64,000 nt of DNA from positions 186,001 through 250,000 of the forward strand of contig NZ_CP066306.1 of NCBI RefSeq assembly GCF_016406145.1, in the 5' to 3' direction. Position 1 is the stretch's first letter. Every line of letters begins with the position of its first letter. Made by a program: the position numbers and the translations under genes. This document shows positions 37,247-44,148 of this stretch, piece after piece. This DNA comes from Pseudomonas putida. GTDB lineage: Bacteria; Pseudomonadota; Gammaproteobacteria; Pseudomonadales; Pseudomonadaceae. The notes beneath the pieces are model-generated. The model searched no databases. It was not told where the DNA came from and saw only the letters and a list, made by a program, of their open reading frames with translations.

Positions 37247-38533
37247 ATGTCCGAACTGCGTCAACAATGCTTGTGGGAACACGTCAGCCAACCGACCGTC
37301 GCCGCCCAGGCTCTGGCCGGTGAACACAAGGCCGACGTCTGCGTCATCGGCGGCGGCATTACCGGCCTTTCGGCGGCCATCCACCTGCTCGAACAGGGCA
37401 AGTCGGTGATTCTGCTGGAGGCCTGGAAGATCGGCCACGGCGGCTCCGGGCGCAACGTCGGCCTGGTCAACGCAGGCACCTGGATCCGCCCCGACGATGT
37501 CGAGGCGACTCTAGGCCAGAAGCAGGGCAGCCGCCTGAACAAAGTGCTCGGTGAGGCCCCTCGCGAAGTGTTCGCCATGATCGAGCGCCTTGGCATCGAC
37601 TGCCAGGCACAGCACAAAGGCACCCTGCACATGGCGCACAACGCCACAGGTATCGCCGACCTCGAAGCACGCCATGAACAGTGGCGCCGTCGCGGTGCCG
37701 ATGTGGAGTTGCTGACCGGCGCCCAGTGCCAGGAATACTGCGGCACTGACAAGATTTCCGCCGCGCTGCTAGACCGCCGCGCCGGCACCATCAACCCCAT
37801 GGGTTACACACAGGGCCTGGCCGCTGCGGTTGCGCGCCTGGGAGGCAAACTGTTCCAGCAATCGGCCGTCGAAGGCCTGGAGCGCGACGGCGATGCCTGG
37901 CGGGTCAAGACTGCACGCGGTTCGGTGCGCGCCGACAAGGTAGTGATCTCCACCGGCGCGTACACCGAGGGCGACTGGAGCAACCTGCAGAAGCAGTTTT
38001 TCCGCGGTTACTACTATCAGGTGGCCTCCAAACCGCTGCACGGCGCTGCAGCCGACAAGGTCCTGCCCCATGGCCAGGGTTCGTGGGACACCCGCACGGT
38101 GCTCAGCAGCATCCGCCGCGACGATCAAGGCCGCCTGCTGCTCGGCAGCCTTGGACGGGTCGACAACAAGCCTGCATGGTTCGTGCGCAGCTGGGCTGAC
38201 CGTATACAGAGCCATTACTACCCGGAGCTGGGCAAGGTCGAGTGGGAGATGCACTGGACCGGCTGCATCGACTTCACCCCCGACCACCTGATGCGCCTGT
38301 TCGAGCCGGCGCCCGGGTTGGTCGCGGTGACGGGCTACAACGGGCGGGGCAATACCACGGGCACCGTGATTGGTCGGGCGTTCGCCGAGTTTCTGCTCAA
38401 GGGTGAGGCGGACAGCCTGCCGATCCCGTTCTCGCCGATGACCGGGGTGAGTGCGCCGTCGTTGCGCACGGCGTTCTACGAGTCCGGGTTCTCCCTGTAC
38501 CACGCGGGGCAGTGTTTGCGGGTAGTGCTGTAA
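37247..38533 (+). CDS. amaA: L-pipecolate oxidase AmaA
   Basis: AmaA (428 residues) is a DAO-family FAD enzyme that oxidises L-pipecolate to piperideine-6-carboxylate, in equilibrium with the semialdehyde used by AmaB. The Rossmann motif ADVCVIGGGITGLSAA is at about residues 29-44, and the C-terminal half has FTPDHLMRLFEPAPG and VTGYNGRGNTTGT. ATG 37247 has TGGAG seven bases upstream; the frame is open upstream through REP sequence and is not coding there. Confidence 0.95.
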   Translation: MSELRQQCLWEHVSQPTVAAQALAGEHKADVCVIGGGITGLSAAIHLLEQGKSVILLEAWKIGHGGSGRNVGLVNAGTWIRPDDVEATLGQKQGSRLNKVLGEAPREVFAMIERLGIDCQAQHKGTLHMAHNATGIADLEARHEQWRRRGADVELLTGAQCQEYCGTDKISAALLDRRAGTINPMGYTQGLAAAVARLGGKLFQQSAVEGLERDGDAWRVKTARGSVRADKVVISTGAYTEGDWSNLQKQFFRGYYYQVASKPLHGAAADKVLPHGQGSWDTRTVLSSIRRDDQGRLLLGSLGRVDNKPAWFVRSWADRIQSHYYPELGKVEWEMHWTGCIDFTPDHLMRLFEPAPGLVAVTGYNGRGNTTGTVIGRAFAEFLLKGEADSLPIPFSPMTGVSAPSLRTAFYESGFSLYHAGQCLRVVL

Positions 38534-38552
38534 GGTTGTCCCACGACACTGA

Positions 38553-38671
38553 CTGTAGGAGCGGCCTTGCGTCGCGAAAGGGGCGCGCAGCGGCCCCAGG
38601 TATTCAGCGGCGCTGCAGCAATTGCCCGGGCTGCTATGCAGCCCTTTCGCGACGCAAGGCCGCTCCTACAA
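38553..38671. repeat. Inverted REP pair after amaA
   Basis: TGTAGGAGCGGCCTTGCGTC (38553-38572 region) and its inverse copy (38644-38670) flank about 70 bp. It marks the left edge of an accessory island. Confidence 0.85.
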
Positions 38672-38694
38672 ATAAGGCCGTGCGGGAAATCAGT

Positions 38695-38960
38695 TTATCT
38701 GTGCAACCAGCTGAGGAAGCCACCTTTCTTGATCAAGGTCGGCTTCTGCAGCAACAAAGACTCCCGGCTCTGCCGCCGGAACCGTTGCAATTTGGTCAAC
38801 GCCGTCTGCACCTCGCCGATGATGCCCTCGATTCCCAGCACTTCCCCCGGCCCGGTTGCGCACCTCGGTCTTGCCACCACTGTCGGCGACAAAGCCGCTG
38901 GCTTCTTATTCCACCGCCTCCAGCGTGGAGGCTTCACCGTTACCTTCGGCTTGAGCGGGC
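38695..38960 (-). pseudogene. Decayed gene fragment, C-terminal part
   Basis: Reading leftward, one frame gives a natural-looking helical C-terminus (EVQTALTKLQRFRRQSRESL, then LLLQKPTLIKKGGFLSWLHR before a stop at 38695). Just upstream the sensible translation shifts to another frame (ASGFVADSGGKTEVRNRAG). The two frames join near 38850, so a frameshift is likely, and no start or intact N-terminus can be found. I do not recognise the family. Confidence 0.5.
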
Positions 38961-39032
38961 AGGCAATGGGGGAAGGCAGGCATTACCCTGCTTCACAGGT
39001 CGGAGCACCGCCACTGAGAGGGCCCTTGGGTT

Positions 39033-39656
39033 TCAAGATAGGTACTTCATGAAGTACATGAGCGGGTCGAAAGCGACGACGTAGCCGGAGATAGCGGCGA
39101 TCGGCACCCAGCTGATGATTACCCAGAGAACATTGGCCCACGTGATAGTGGAGTTTTGCAAGCCCAAAGGTTCTCCCCCGCAAGCATTGGCCGCCTGTTG
39201 AATTTGTATCAAGGCAATGGTGGAGAAGAGCAAGTTAGTGAAGACGAGCATGATTGGCGTCAAATACGCGACCGACAGAGGGAGGCTGCCAATGTAAAGC
39301 TCGGAAATCCAGAGCCCCCATCCCATTATTGCCAGGCTGGGGAGCCACCACATCAATGTGATACTGAGCGCTGTGCCCTCGACCGTTACATTCGCTTCTC
39401 GGCTACGAGCGACGATATTTTTCATGAGCCAGTACAGGGTAAAGCCACCAAAAATCGTGCATAACAAAGGGATTAATCTGAAGCCGTGCTGCCCCCGAAT
39501 AAGAAGCCAGTGGCGGTAGTTCCAGTAGGTAAAGTAAAAGCCTAGGGATAAGCAGCCCATGATCAGGAGCTTTGATATGGACATTATATTGAGTTGCGTG
39601 CTTTCTGTGCGCCTGCTTGCGTGAGGTGAATGTGCAGGGTTCTCGGGTTTATTCAT
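39033..39656 (-). CDS. Multi-pass membrane protein, candidate immunity protein
   Basis: The 207-residue protein has a short hydrophilic N-terminus (about 1-25) and roughly five hydrophobic segments (near 27-43, 54-75, 95-118, 125-150 and 180-200). I do not recognise a family. ATG 39656 has AAGG upstream. It lies 17 bp after the preceding small membrane-protein gene and at the end of the PAAR-effector operon. Type VI effectors that insert in membranes are usually followed by membrane immunity proteins, so immunity is the best guess. GC content is well below that of the flanking genes. Confidence 0.75.
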   Translation of the reverse strand: MNKPENPAHSPHASRRTESTQLNIMSISKLLIMGCLSLGFYFTYWNYRHWLLIRGQHGFRLIPLLCTIFGGFTLYWLMKNIVARSREANVTVEGTALSITLMWWLPSLAIMGWGLWISELYIGSLPLSVAYLTPIMLVFTNLLFSTIALIQIQQAANACGGEPLGLQNSTITWANVLWVIISWVPIAAISGYVVAFDPLMYFMKYLS

Positions 39657-39672
39657 CTTTGCCTTCTGCAGA

Positions 39673-40050
39673 TTATATGATGTAGCCATTTAATATTAGC
39701 CAAGTGAAGCTCGTGATGTTTAGCCAGGCGGAAATGATTATTTTTCTTTTCAGCTGTTTGGGGAACTGCAAGTAATCCTGGGCATCCAGTGAGCCTCTGC
39801 GGATTCTGGAAGCGGGGGACATGAGTTCGCTTGATATCATGGAGATAACGAATATTTTGGAGCTGATACTTCGCTCTCCCCATAGTCTGGTCGCAAAGTT
39901 AAGGCAATCGCTTCGCTGAAGCGCTGAAGTCATTATTTTATATTCGCGGGAGCAGGCAATACGCAGATCAATTGCAAGCCCGACCAAGCCTAGGCAGAAC
40001 GGCGAGGCTAATAGAAATAGCTTCAACTTGAAGTCGAGGTGATCAATCAT
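39673..40050 (-). CDS. Small membrane protein overlapping the PAAR gene, candidate immunity protein
   Basis: The product has 125 residues with hydrophobic segments at about 9-28 and near the C-terminus (SAWLNITSFTWLILNGY). Its ATG at 40050 overlaps the last codons of the PAAR gene by 8 bases (ATGATTGA), so the two are probably translationally coupled. The DNA here is about 40% GC (counted over 39661-39780), far below the genome. No family recognised. The tight linkage suggests it protects against the effector. Confidence 0.75.
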   Translation of the reverse strand: MIDHLDFKLKLFLLASPFCLGLVGLAIDLRIACSREYKIMTSALQRSDCLNFATRLWGERSISSKIFVISMISSELMSPASRIRRGSLDAQDYLQFPKQLKRKIIISAWLNITSFTWLILNGYII

Positions 40051-41440
40051 CTTGGAAAGTCTCGAAAATAAGATCTCCCATATTTTCACCGGTCCTCATC
40101 CCTTCGGTGCTGCCGATATATGCCCCCGTTCCAGTGATTGCCAGCCCACATATCAATGTGCGGGTAGGGGATCCGGCCATCCAGCAAACCGTTGCTGCAA
40201 CCCTAGCGGCTGCCTTGCCTCCAGCCCAGCCTCCGGCTAACCCACCCGAAAAATTCCCTGCCTCAGTGACTTTGACTTTTTCGCAGGCCCTGGCATCCCC
40301 CGCTCGGCACACATCGGAAATCTTCACTACCGAACCAACACCGCCAATGCCAATACCTACACGTCCCCCTGCCTTCAAGTACTTGGAGATGCTCGCCAAT
40401 TTATCCAGATGTGTTGAATATCCGGGGATTTGGCCAGGTGCCCCTGCTTTGCTCCAGTGGTGAGTCAGGCTTTTTGATGAGATGCCCAGGTCCCGGCGCA
40501 GCCTTTCATAATTGCCAAGATTGAGCCGCTTGTTCAGAAAGGTCGCTTTGAGGTGTGTATTTAACTGCTTAAGCAACTTCATGCGTTCAGCGAAAAACTC
40601 TGAACTGTGTAGGTGCCCGTACTTGGCAAATTGCTGCTGATGCAGCGCTTCAATCTTTCGCAATGTGAGACCTATGTCATCCAGCGTCTTGGCCATCATC
40701 GCCTCGCTCACACCGACGGAGAGGCTCACCTCACTGAGCAACCCGGCAATCTCTGCCTGATGCTTCATCATGAAATCCGCCTCTTCCGGCGTCAGGCTTG
40801 CCAACGCCTCCCGCGCCTGTTTCGCCGCGCTCATCGCATGCAGCTCTTCGCGCGTACAGACCGGTCGGCTGAGGCCGTCGCCAATGATGAATAGTTCGCC
40901 CGCTTTGAAACCCTGTTGATAGGTAGGATTCAGGCGCTCCAGGAGGGAGCGCGGCAGATTGGCCTGCGGAGCGCCGAGTTCAACCAGGACTTCCTGGTAG
41001 GTCATGCAGCGCGGGACGATGAAGAAACCTGGCTCTAAGGTATCCACCGGGGAGCTTGCAACATTTCGTCTGAAGCGAGTAGGCAGTGAATCCGCTTCAT
41101 GTGGTGTTGGGCTTGCTTCAGCAGACCTGGCCACGGATGTTGGCTTGGACGGGGAGGAATCTCCCAAGGGCGCGATTACCCGGCATCCATCCGGACAATC
41201 GCAGGCTACTCGAGCTCCATCCATTGCGGCCAGCCGGCCAGCAACCACGAACCCTGGCATCCCTTCCACGATGGTGCCGCTCTTGTCGCAGACCGGACAA
41301 GGGGTAGTCACGTCGCCTTCGCGCAGTACCCGGCGACCACCAACGCGGAAGCTGCCGATGCTGGCAAGGCAGGTAGCGCCCGTCGTGGTGCGATCACCCT
41401 CCAGTGCTTGGCCTCTACCATTCATCTTGATGCGACTCAT
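40043..41440 (-). CDS. PAAR-domain protein, candidate type VI pore-forming effector
   Basis: The 465-residue protein starts with a PAAR domain (about 1-95; GDRTTTGATCLASIGS, EGDVTTPCPVC, cysteine pairs 80-86). PAAR proteins sharpen the VgrG spike of type VI secretion. A linker (95-140) leads to a LysM-like stretch (about 150-190, GFKAGELFIIGDG), a charged helical region (200-330), and a glycine-rich hydrophobic C-terminus (357-445) with glycine-zipper runs GIGIGGVGS, GGLAGGWAGGKAA and LAITGTGAYIGS. Such a tail suits membrane insertion. Two membrane-protein genes follow, one overlapping. No other type VI gene is in the window. A pore-forming toxin is inference. Confidence 0.82.
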   Translation of the reverse strand: MSRIKMNGRGQALEGDRTTTGATCLASIGSFRVGGRRVLREGDVTTPCPVCDKSGTIVEGMPGFVVAGRLAAMDGARVACDCPDGCRVIAPLGDSSPSKPTSVARSAEASPTPHEADSLPTRFRRNVASSPVDTLEPGFFIVPRCMTYQEVLVELGAPQANLPRSLLERLNPTYQQGFKAGELFIIGDGLSRPVCTREELHAMSAAKQAREALASLTPEEADFMMKHQAEIAGLLSEVSLSVGVSEAMMAKTLDDIGLTLRKIEALHQQQFAKYGHLHSSEFFAERMKLLKQLNTHLKATFLNKRLNLGNYERLRRDLGISSKSLTHHWSKAGAPGQIPGYSTHLDKLASISKYLKAGGRVGIGIGGVGSVVKISDVCRAGDARACEKVKVTEAGNFSGGLAGGWAGGKAAARVAATVCWMAGSPTRTLICGLAITGTGAYIGSTEGMRTGENMGDLIFETFQDD

Positions 41441-41745
41441 ATCCAGGTCCTAGGCAAAACCTGGAAGCTAGCACCCCGCAATAGGCCTTGAGGTCACTTG
41501 AAGATGCTTTGGGAAACGTCCTACGCAAACTAGAGAAAACTCTCCGGCTTCGGCTCTCGGGGAGTCCTGCGAGAGCTTGCCCGTCTTCAATGTGCCGGCA
41601 AATCCACGGCTAGATCATCGTTCATAAAATAGAACGCTAAAGCCAAAAACCACTATCTACCGCTCCAAAGGTGATGGTTTTAATCTTCTCCCATCAACGC
41701 GAAACACCCAACTTACTGAACATCAAAACCCTTAGGAGCACGACC
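41441..41745. other. Intergenic region between the PAAR island and the hydrolase operon
   Basis: No gene is seen. It contains the upstream region of the leftward PAAR gene, and on the right a dyad (41620-41635) and AT-rich DNA expected to hold the promoter of the YcaC-like gene. Confidence 0.6.
41620..41635. promoter_or_regulatory. Operator-like dyad GTTC-N8-GAAC before the YcaC-like gene
   Basis: GTTCATAAAATAGAAC lies 110 bp before the start at 41746. The flanks ATCGTTC...GAACGCTAA are repeated with the same 8-base spacing at 49498-49513 in front of a LysR gene, so that regulator probably binds both. Confidence 0.6.
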
Positions 41746-42375
41746 ATGACCAACTTCAAATACAACCGCCTGAACAAAGACGACGCCGCTGTTCTGCTGG
41801 TCGACCACCAGGCTGGTCTGCTGTCCCTGGTTCGCGACATCGAGCCGGATGCGTTCAAGAACAACGTGCTGGCCCTGGCTGACCTGGCCAAGTTCTTCAA
41901 CCTGCCGACCATCCTCACCACCAGCTTCGAACAAGGCCCTAACGGCCCGTTGGTACCAGAACTCAAAGCACTGTTCCCGGACGCCCCGTACATCGCCCGC
42001 CCTGGCCAGATCAACGCCTGGGACAACGAAGACTTCGTCAAGGCAGTGAAGGCCACCGGCAAGAAGCAGCTGATCATCGCCGGTGTAGTGACCGAGGTGT
42101 GTGTGGCGTTCCCGGCGCTGTCGGCACTGGAAGAAGAGTTCGAGGTGTTCGTGGTGACCGATGCCTCCGGCACCTTCAATGCCATGACCCGCGACGCCGC
42201 CCACGACCGCATGAGCCAGGCTGGCGCACAGCTGATGACCTGGTTCGGCGTGGCATGTGAGCTGCATCGCGACTGGCGCAACGACGTCGAAGGCCTGGCC
42301 GCGCTGTGCTCCAACCACATCCCGGATTACCGCAACCTGATGACCAGCTACAACGCCTTCAACGCCGGCAAGTAA
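41746..42375 (+). CDS. YcaC-like isochorismatase-family hydrolase (first paralogue)
   Basis: The 209-residue cysteine hydrolase is of the YcaC subgroup. Predicted catalytic residues are D20 (LLVDHQ) and C119 (GVVTEVCVAF). YcaC proteins form octamers and their physiological substrate is unknown. ATG 41746 has TTAGGAG upstream. A close paralogue with shared blocks such as FEQGPNGPLVPELK lies at 53157. A perfect hairpin follows; genes for an ABM-domain protein and an esterase come next in the same direction. Confidence 0.92.
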   Translation: MTNFKYNRLNKDDAAVLLVDHQAGLLSLVRDIEPDAFKNNVLALADLAKFFNLPTILTTSFEQGPNGPLVPELKALFPDAPYIARPGQINAWDNEDFVKAVKATGKKQLIIAGVVTEVCVAFPALSALEEEFEVFVVTDASGTFNAMTRDAAHDRMSQAGAQLMTWFGVACELHRDWRNDVEGLAALCSNHIPDYRNLMTSYNAFNAGK

Positions 42376-42386
42376 GCCGACCGCCC

Positions 42387-42408
42387 CGGGCACCGACAGC
42401 GGTGCCCG
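42387..42408 (+). terminator. Perfect hairpin after the YcaC-like gene
   Basis: CGGGCACCG-ACAG-CGGTGCCCG is a 9-base perfect stem without a T-run. It may attenuate transcription or protect the upstream mRNA rather than end it. Confidence 0.5.
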
Positions 42409-42490
42409 CGCAGGGCAGCACACCCATCCAATCCTCCGCCCGTCCGCCGTTGCACAGTGGATGCGGGCAAGCTCATCCCAAGGAACGCCG

Positions 42491-43057
42491 ATGAACACCG
42501 CACTCCAAGACAACCGCAACGTGGTGACCCTGGTCATCCAGCACAAGGTCCGCGCCCAGGCGCTGGCCAGCTACGAGGCTTGGCTCAAGCGTACGGTCAG
42601 CACCGCACGGCGTCAGCCGGGGCACCTTGATGTCAATGTGATCCGCCCGGACGACGGCGGGTTGCACTTCACCACCGTGGTGCGCTTCGCAGATGCCAGC
42701 CTGCTGCAGGCCTGGGTCAACTCCAGCGAGCGCCAGACGCTGGTCAACGAAGTACTGCCGCTGCTCGAAGGCGGCGACCACACCCAGGTGCACGAAGACC
42801 CGGAGTTCTGGTTCACACCGCCCAGCACTACCTCCGCGCAACCGCCGCGCTGGAAGCAGGCGCTGCTGACCTACCTGGTGATCTGCCCGATGACCATGAT
42901 CATCCCGCAACTGCTGGCGCCCTTTTTCGCACGCTTCCCACAACTGGGCGGGGTGATCACCGGCAACCTGATCGTCAACCTGTTCGTCATCCTGCCCGTG
43001 GTGTTTTTCATCATGCCGTGGGTAACCCGTCGCTGCGCCAACTGGCTGCGCAGCTGA
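42491..43057 (+). CDS. Antibiotic-biosynthesis-monooxygenase domain protein with membrane tail
   Basis: The 188-residue protein has an N-terminal ABM ferredoxin-like domain (about 12-105) and two C-terminal hydrophobic segments (about 125-150 and 158-180), so it is probably anchored in the inner membrane. ABM domains act as small cofactor-free monooxygenases or as dimerising modules. ATG 42491 has AAGGA upstream. It lies between the YcaC-like gene and an esterase gene, so the three may act on related compounds; no substrate is evident. Confidence 0.85.
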   Translation: MNTALQDNRNVVTLVIQHKVRAQALASYEAWLKRTVSTARRQPGHLDVNVIRPDDGGLHFTTVVRFADASLLQAWVNSSERQTLVNEVLPLLEGGDHTQVHEDPEFWFTPPSTTSAQPPRWKQALLTYLVICPMTMIIPQLLAPFFARFPQLGGVITGNLIVNLFVILPVVFFIMPWVTRRCANWLRS

Positions 43058-43095
43058 TCAGTTTTTGACCTCGACACTTTCAAGGAGATACCGAC

Positions 43096-43914
43096 ATGAC
43101 TACGCTCGTTACCCGCGATGGCACTTCGATCTATTACAAGGACTGGGGCAGCGGCAAGCCCGTGTTGTTCAGCCATGGCTGGCCGTTGGATGCCGACATG
43201 TGGGACTCGCAGATGGAGTACCTGGCTAGCCGCGGCTACCGCGCCATTGCCTTCGACCGTCGTGGTTTCGGCCGTTCGAGCCAGCCCTGGAACGGCTATG
43301 ACTACGACACGTTCGCTGACGACATCGCCCAGCTGATCGAGCACCTCGACCTGCGCGACGTGACCCTGGTGGGCTTCTCCATGGGTGGCGGCGATGTCAG
43401 CCGCTACATTGCCCGCCACGGCAGCGAACGCGTTGCCGGCTTGGTGCTGCTGGGCGCGGTGACGCCGGTGTTCGGCAAGCGTGACGACAACCCGGACGGT
43501 GTCGACACCTCGGTATTCGACGGCATCAAGGCTGGACTGCGGGCGGATCGGGCGCAGTTCATCGCCGATTTCGCGACGCCGTTCTATGGCCTGAACCATG
43601 GGCAGCAGGTGTCTCAGGGTGTGCAGACGCAGACTCTGAACATTGCCCTGATGGCTTCGATCAAGGGCACGCTGGATTGTGTGAGTGCATTCTCCGAAAC
43701 CGACTTCCGCCCGGACATGGCCAAGATCGATGTGCCGACCTTGGTGATCCACGGTGACGACGATCAGATCGTACCGTTCGAGACCACCGGCAAGCGGGCC
43801 GCGGAGTTGATTCGTGGGGCTGAGCTGAAGGTGTACAGCGGGGCGCCGCACGGGTTTGCAGTGACCCATGCGCAGCAGCTCAATGAAGACCTGTTGGCGT
43901 TCCTGAGCCGCTGA
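43096..43914 (+). CDS. Alpha/beta hydrolase, arylesterase/perhydrolase (non-haem chloroperoxidase) type
   Basis: The 272-residue enzyme has the nucleophile elbow GFSMGGG (S95), acid in HGDDDQIVP (D223) and H252 in APHGF. This matches the Pseudomonas arylesterase/cofactor-free chloroperoxidase group, whose members hydrolyse aryl esters and lactones and can make peracids. The N-terminus TRDGTSIYYKDWGSGKPV is typical. ATG 43096 has AAGGAG upstream. It follows the ABM gene by 38 bp and probably shares its transcript. Natural substrate unknown. Confidence 0.92.
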   Translation: MTTLVTRDGTSIYYKDWGSGKPVLFSHGWPLDADMWDSQMEYLASRGYRAIAFDRRGFGRSSQPWNGYDYDTFADDIAQLIEHLDLRDVTLVGFSMGGGDVSRYIARHGSERVAGLVLLGAVTPVFGKRDDNPDGVDTSVFDGIKAGLRADRAQFIADFATPFYGLNHGQQVSQGVQTQTLNIALMASIKGTLDCVSAFSETDFRPDMAKIDVPTLVIHGDDDQIVPFETTGKRAAELIRGAELKVYSGAPHGFAVTHAQQLNEDLLAFLSR

Positions 43915-43922
43915 ATAAGCGG

Positions 43923-44022
43923 GGGCCGCGTTGCGGCCCATCGCCGGCAAGCCGGCTCCCACGGTGATTGATGTACACAGCACCCTGTGGGAGCCGGCTT
44001 GCCGGCGAAGGGCCGGCCCCGG
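43923..44022. repeat. Inverted REP pair (CCGGCAAGCCGGCTCCCAC family)
   Basis: TCGCCGGCAAGCCGGCTCCC at 43941-43960 faces GGGAGCCGGCTTGCCGGCGA at 43989-44008, with a GGGCCGC...GCGGCCC hairpin on the left. Confidence 0.88.
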
Positions 44023-44148
44023 CAGCACAAAATGTGAACGGGGCTAACCTTCATCAACCCACCGCACATCCATGCAATCCCTGGCCAGGCTTGAACCGGC
44101 ATGCTCCGCAGTTGCCCCAGCCACCGCCGCACCCAGACGGAGAAGAAG

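Noticed and set aside
38523..39052. Plus-strand open frames through the REP pair after amaA
   Set aside because: They run through REP sequence and the gene remnant in the wrong direction and have no start signals.
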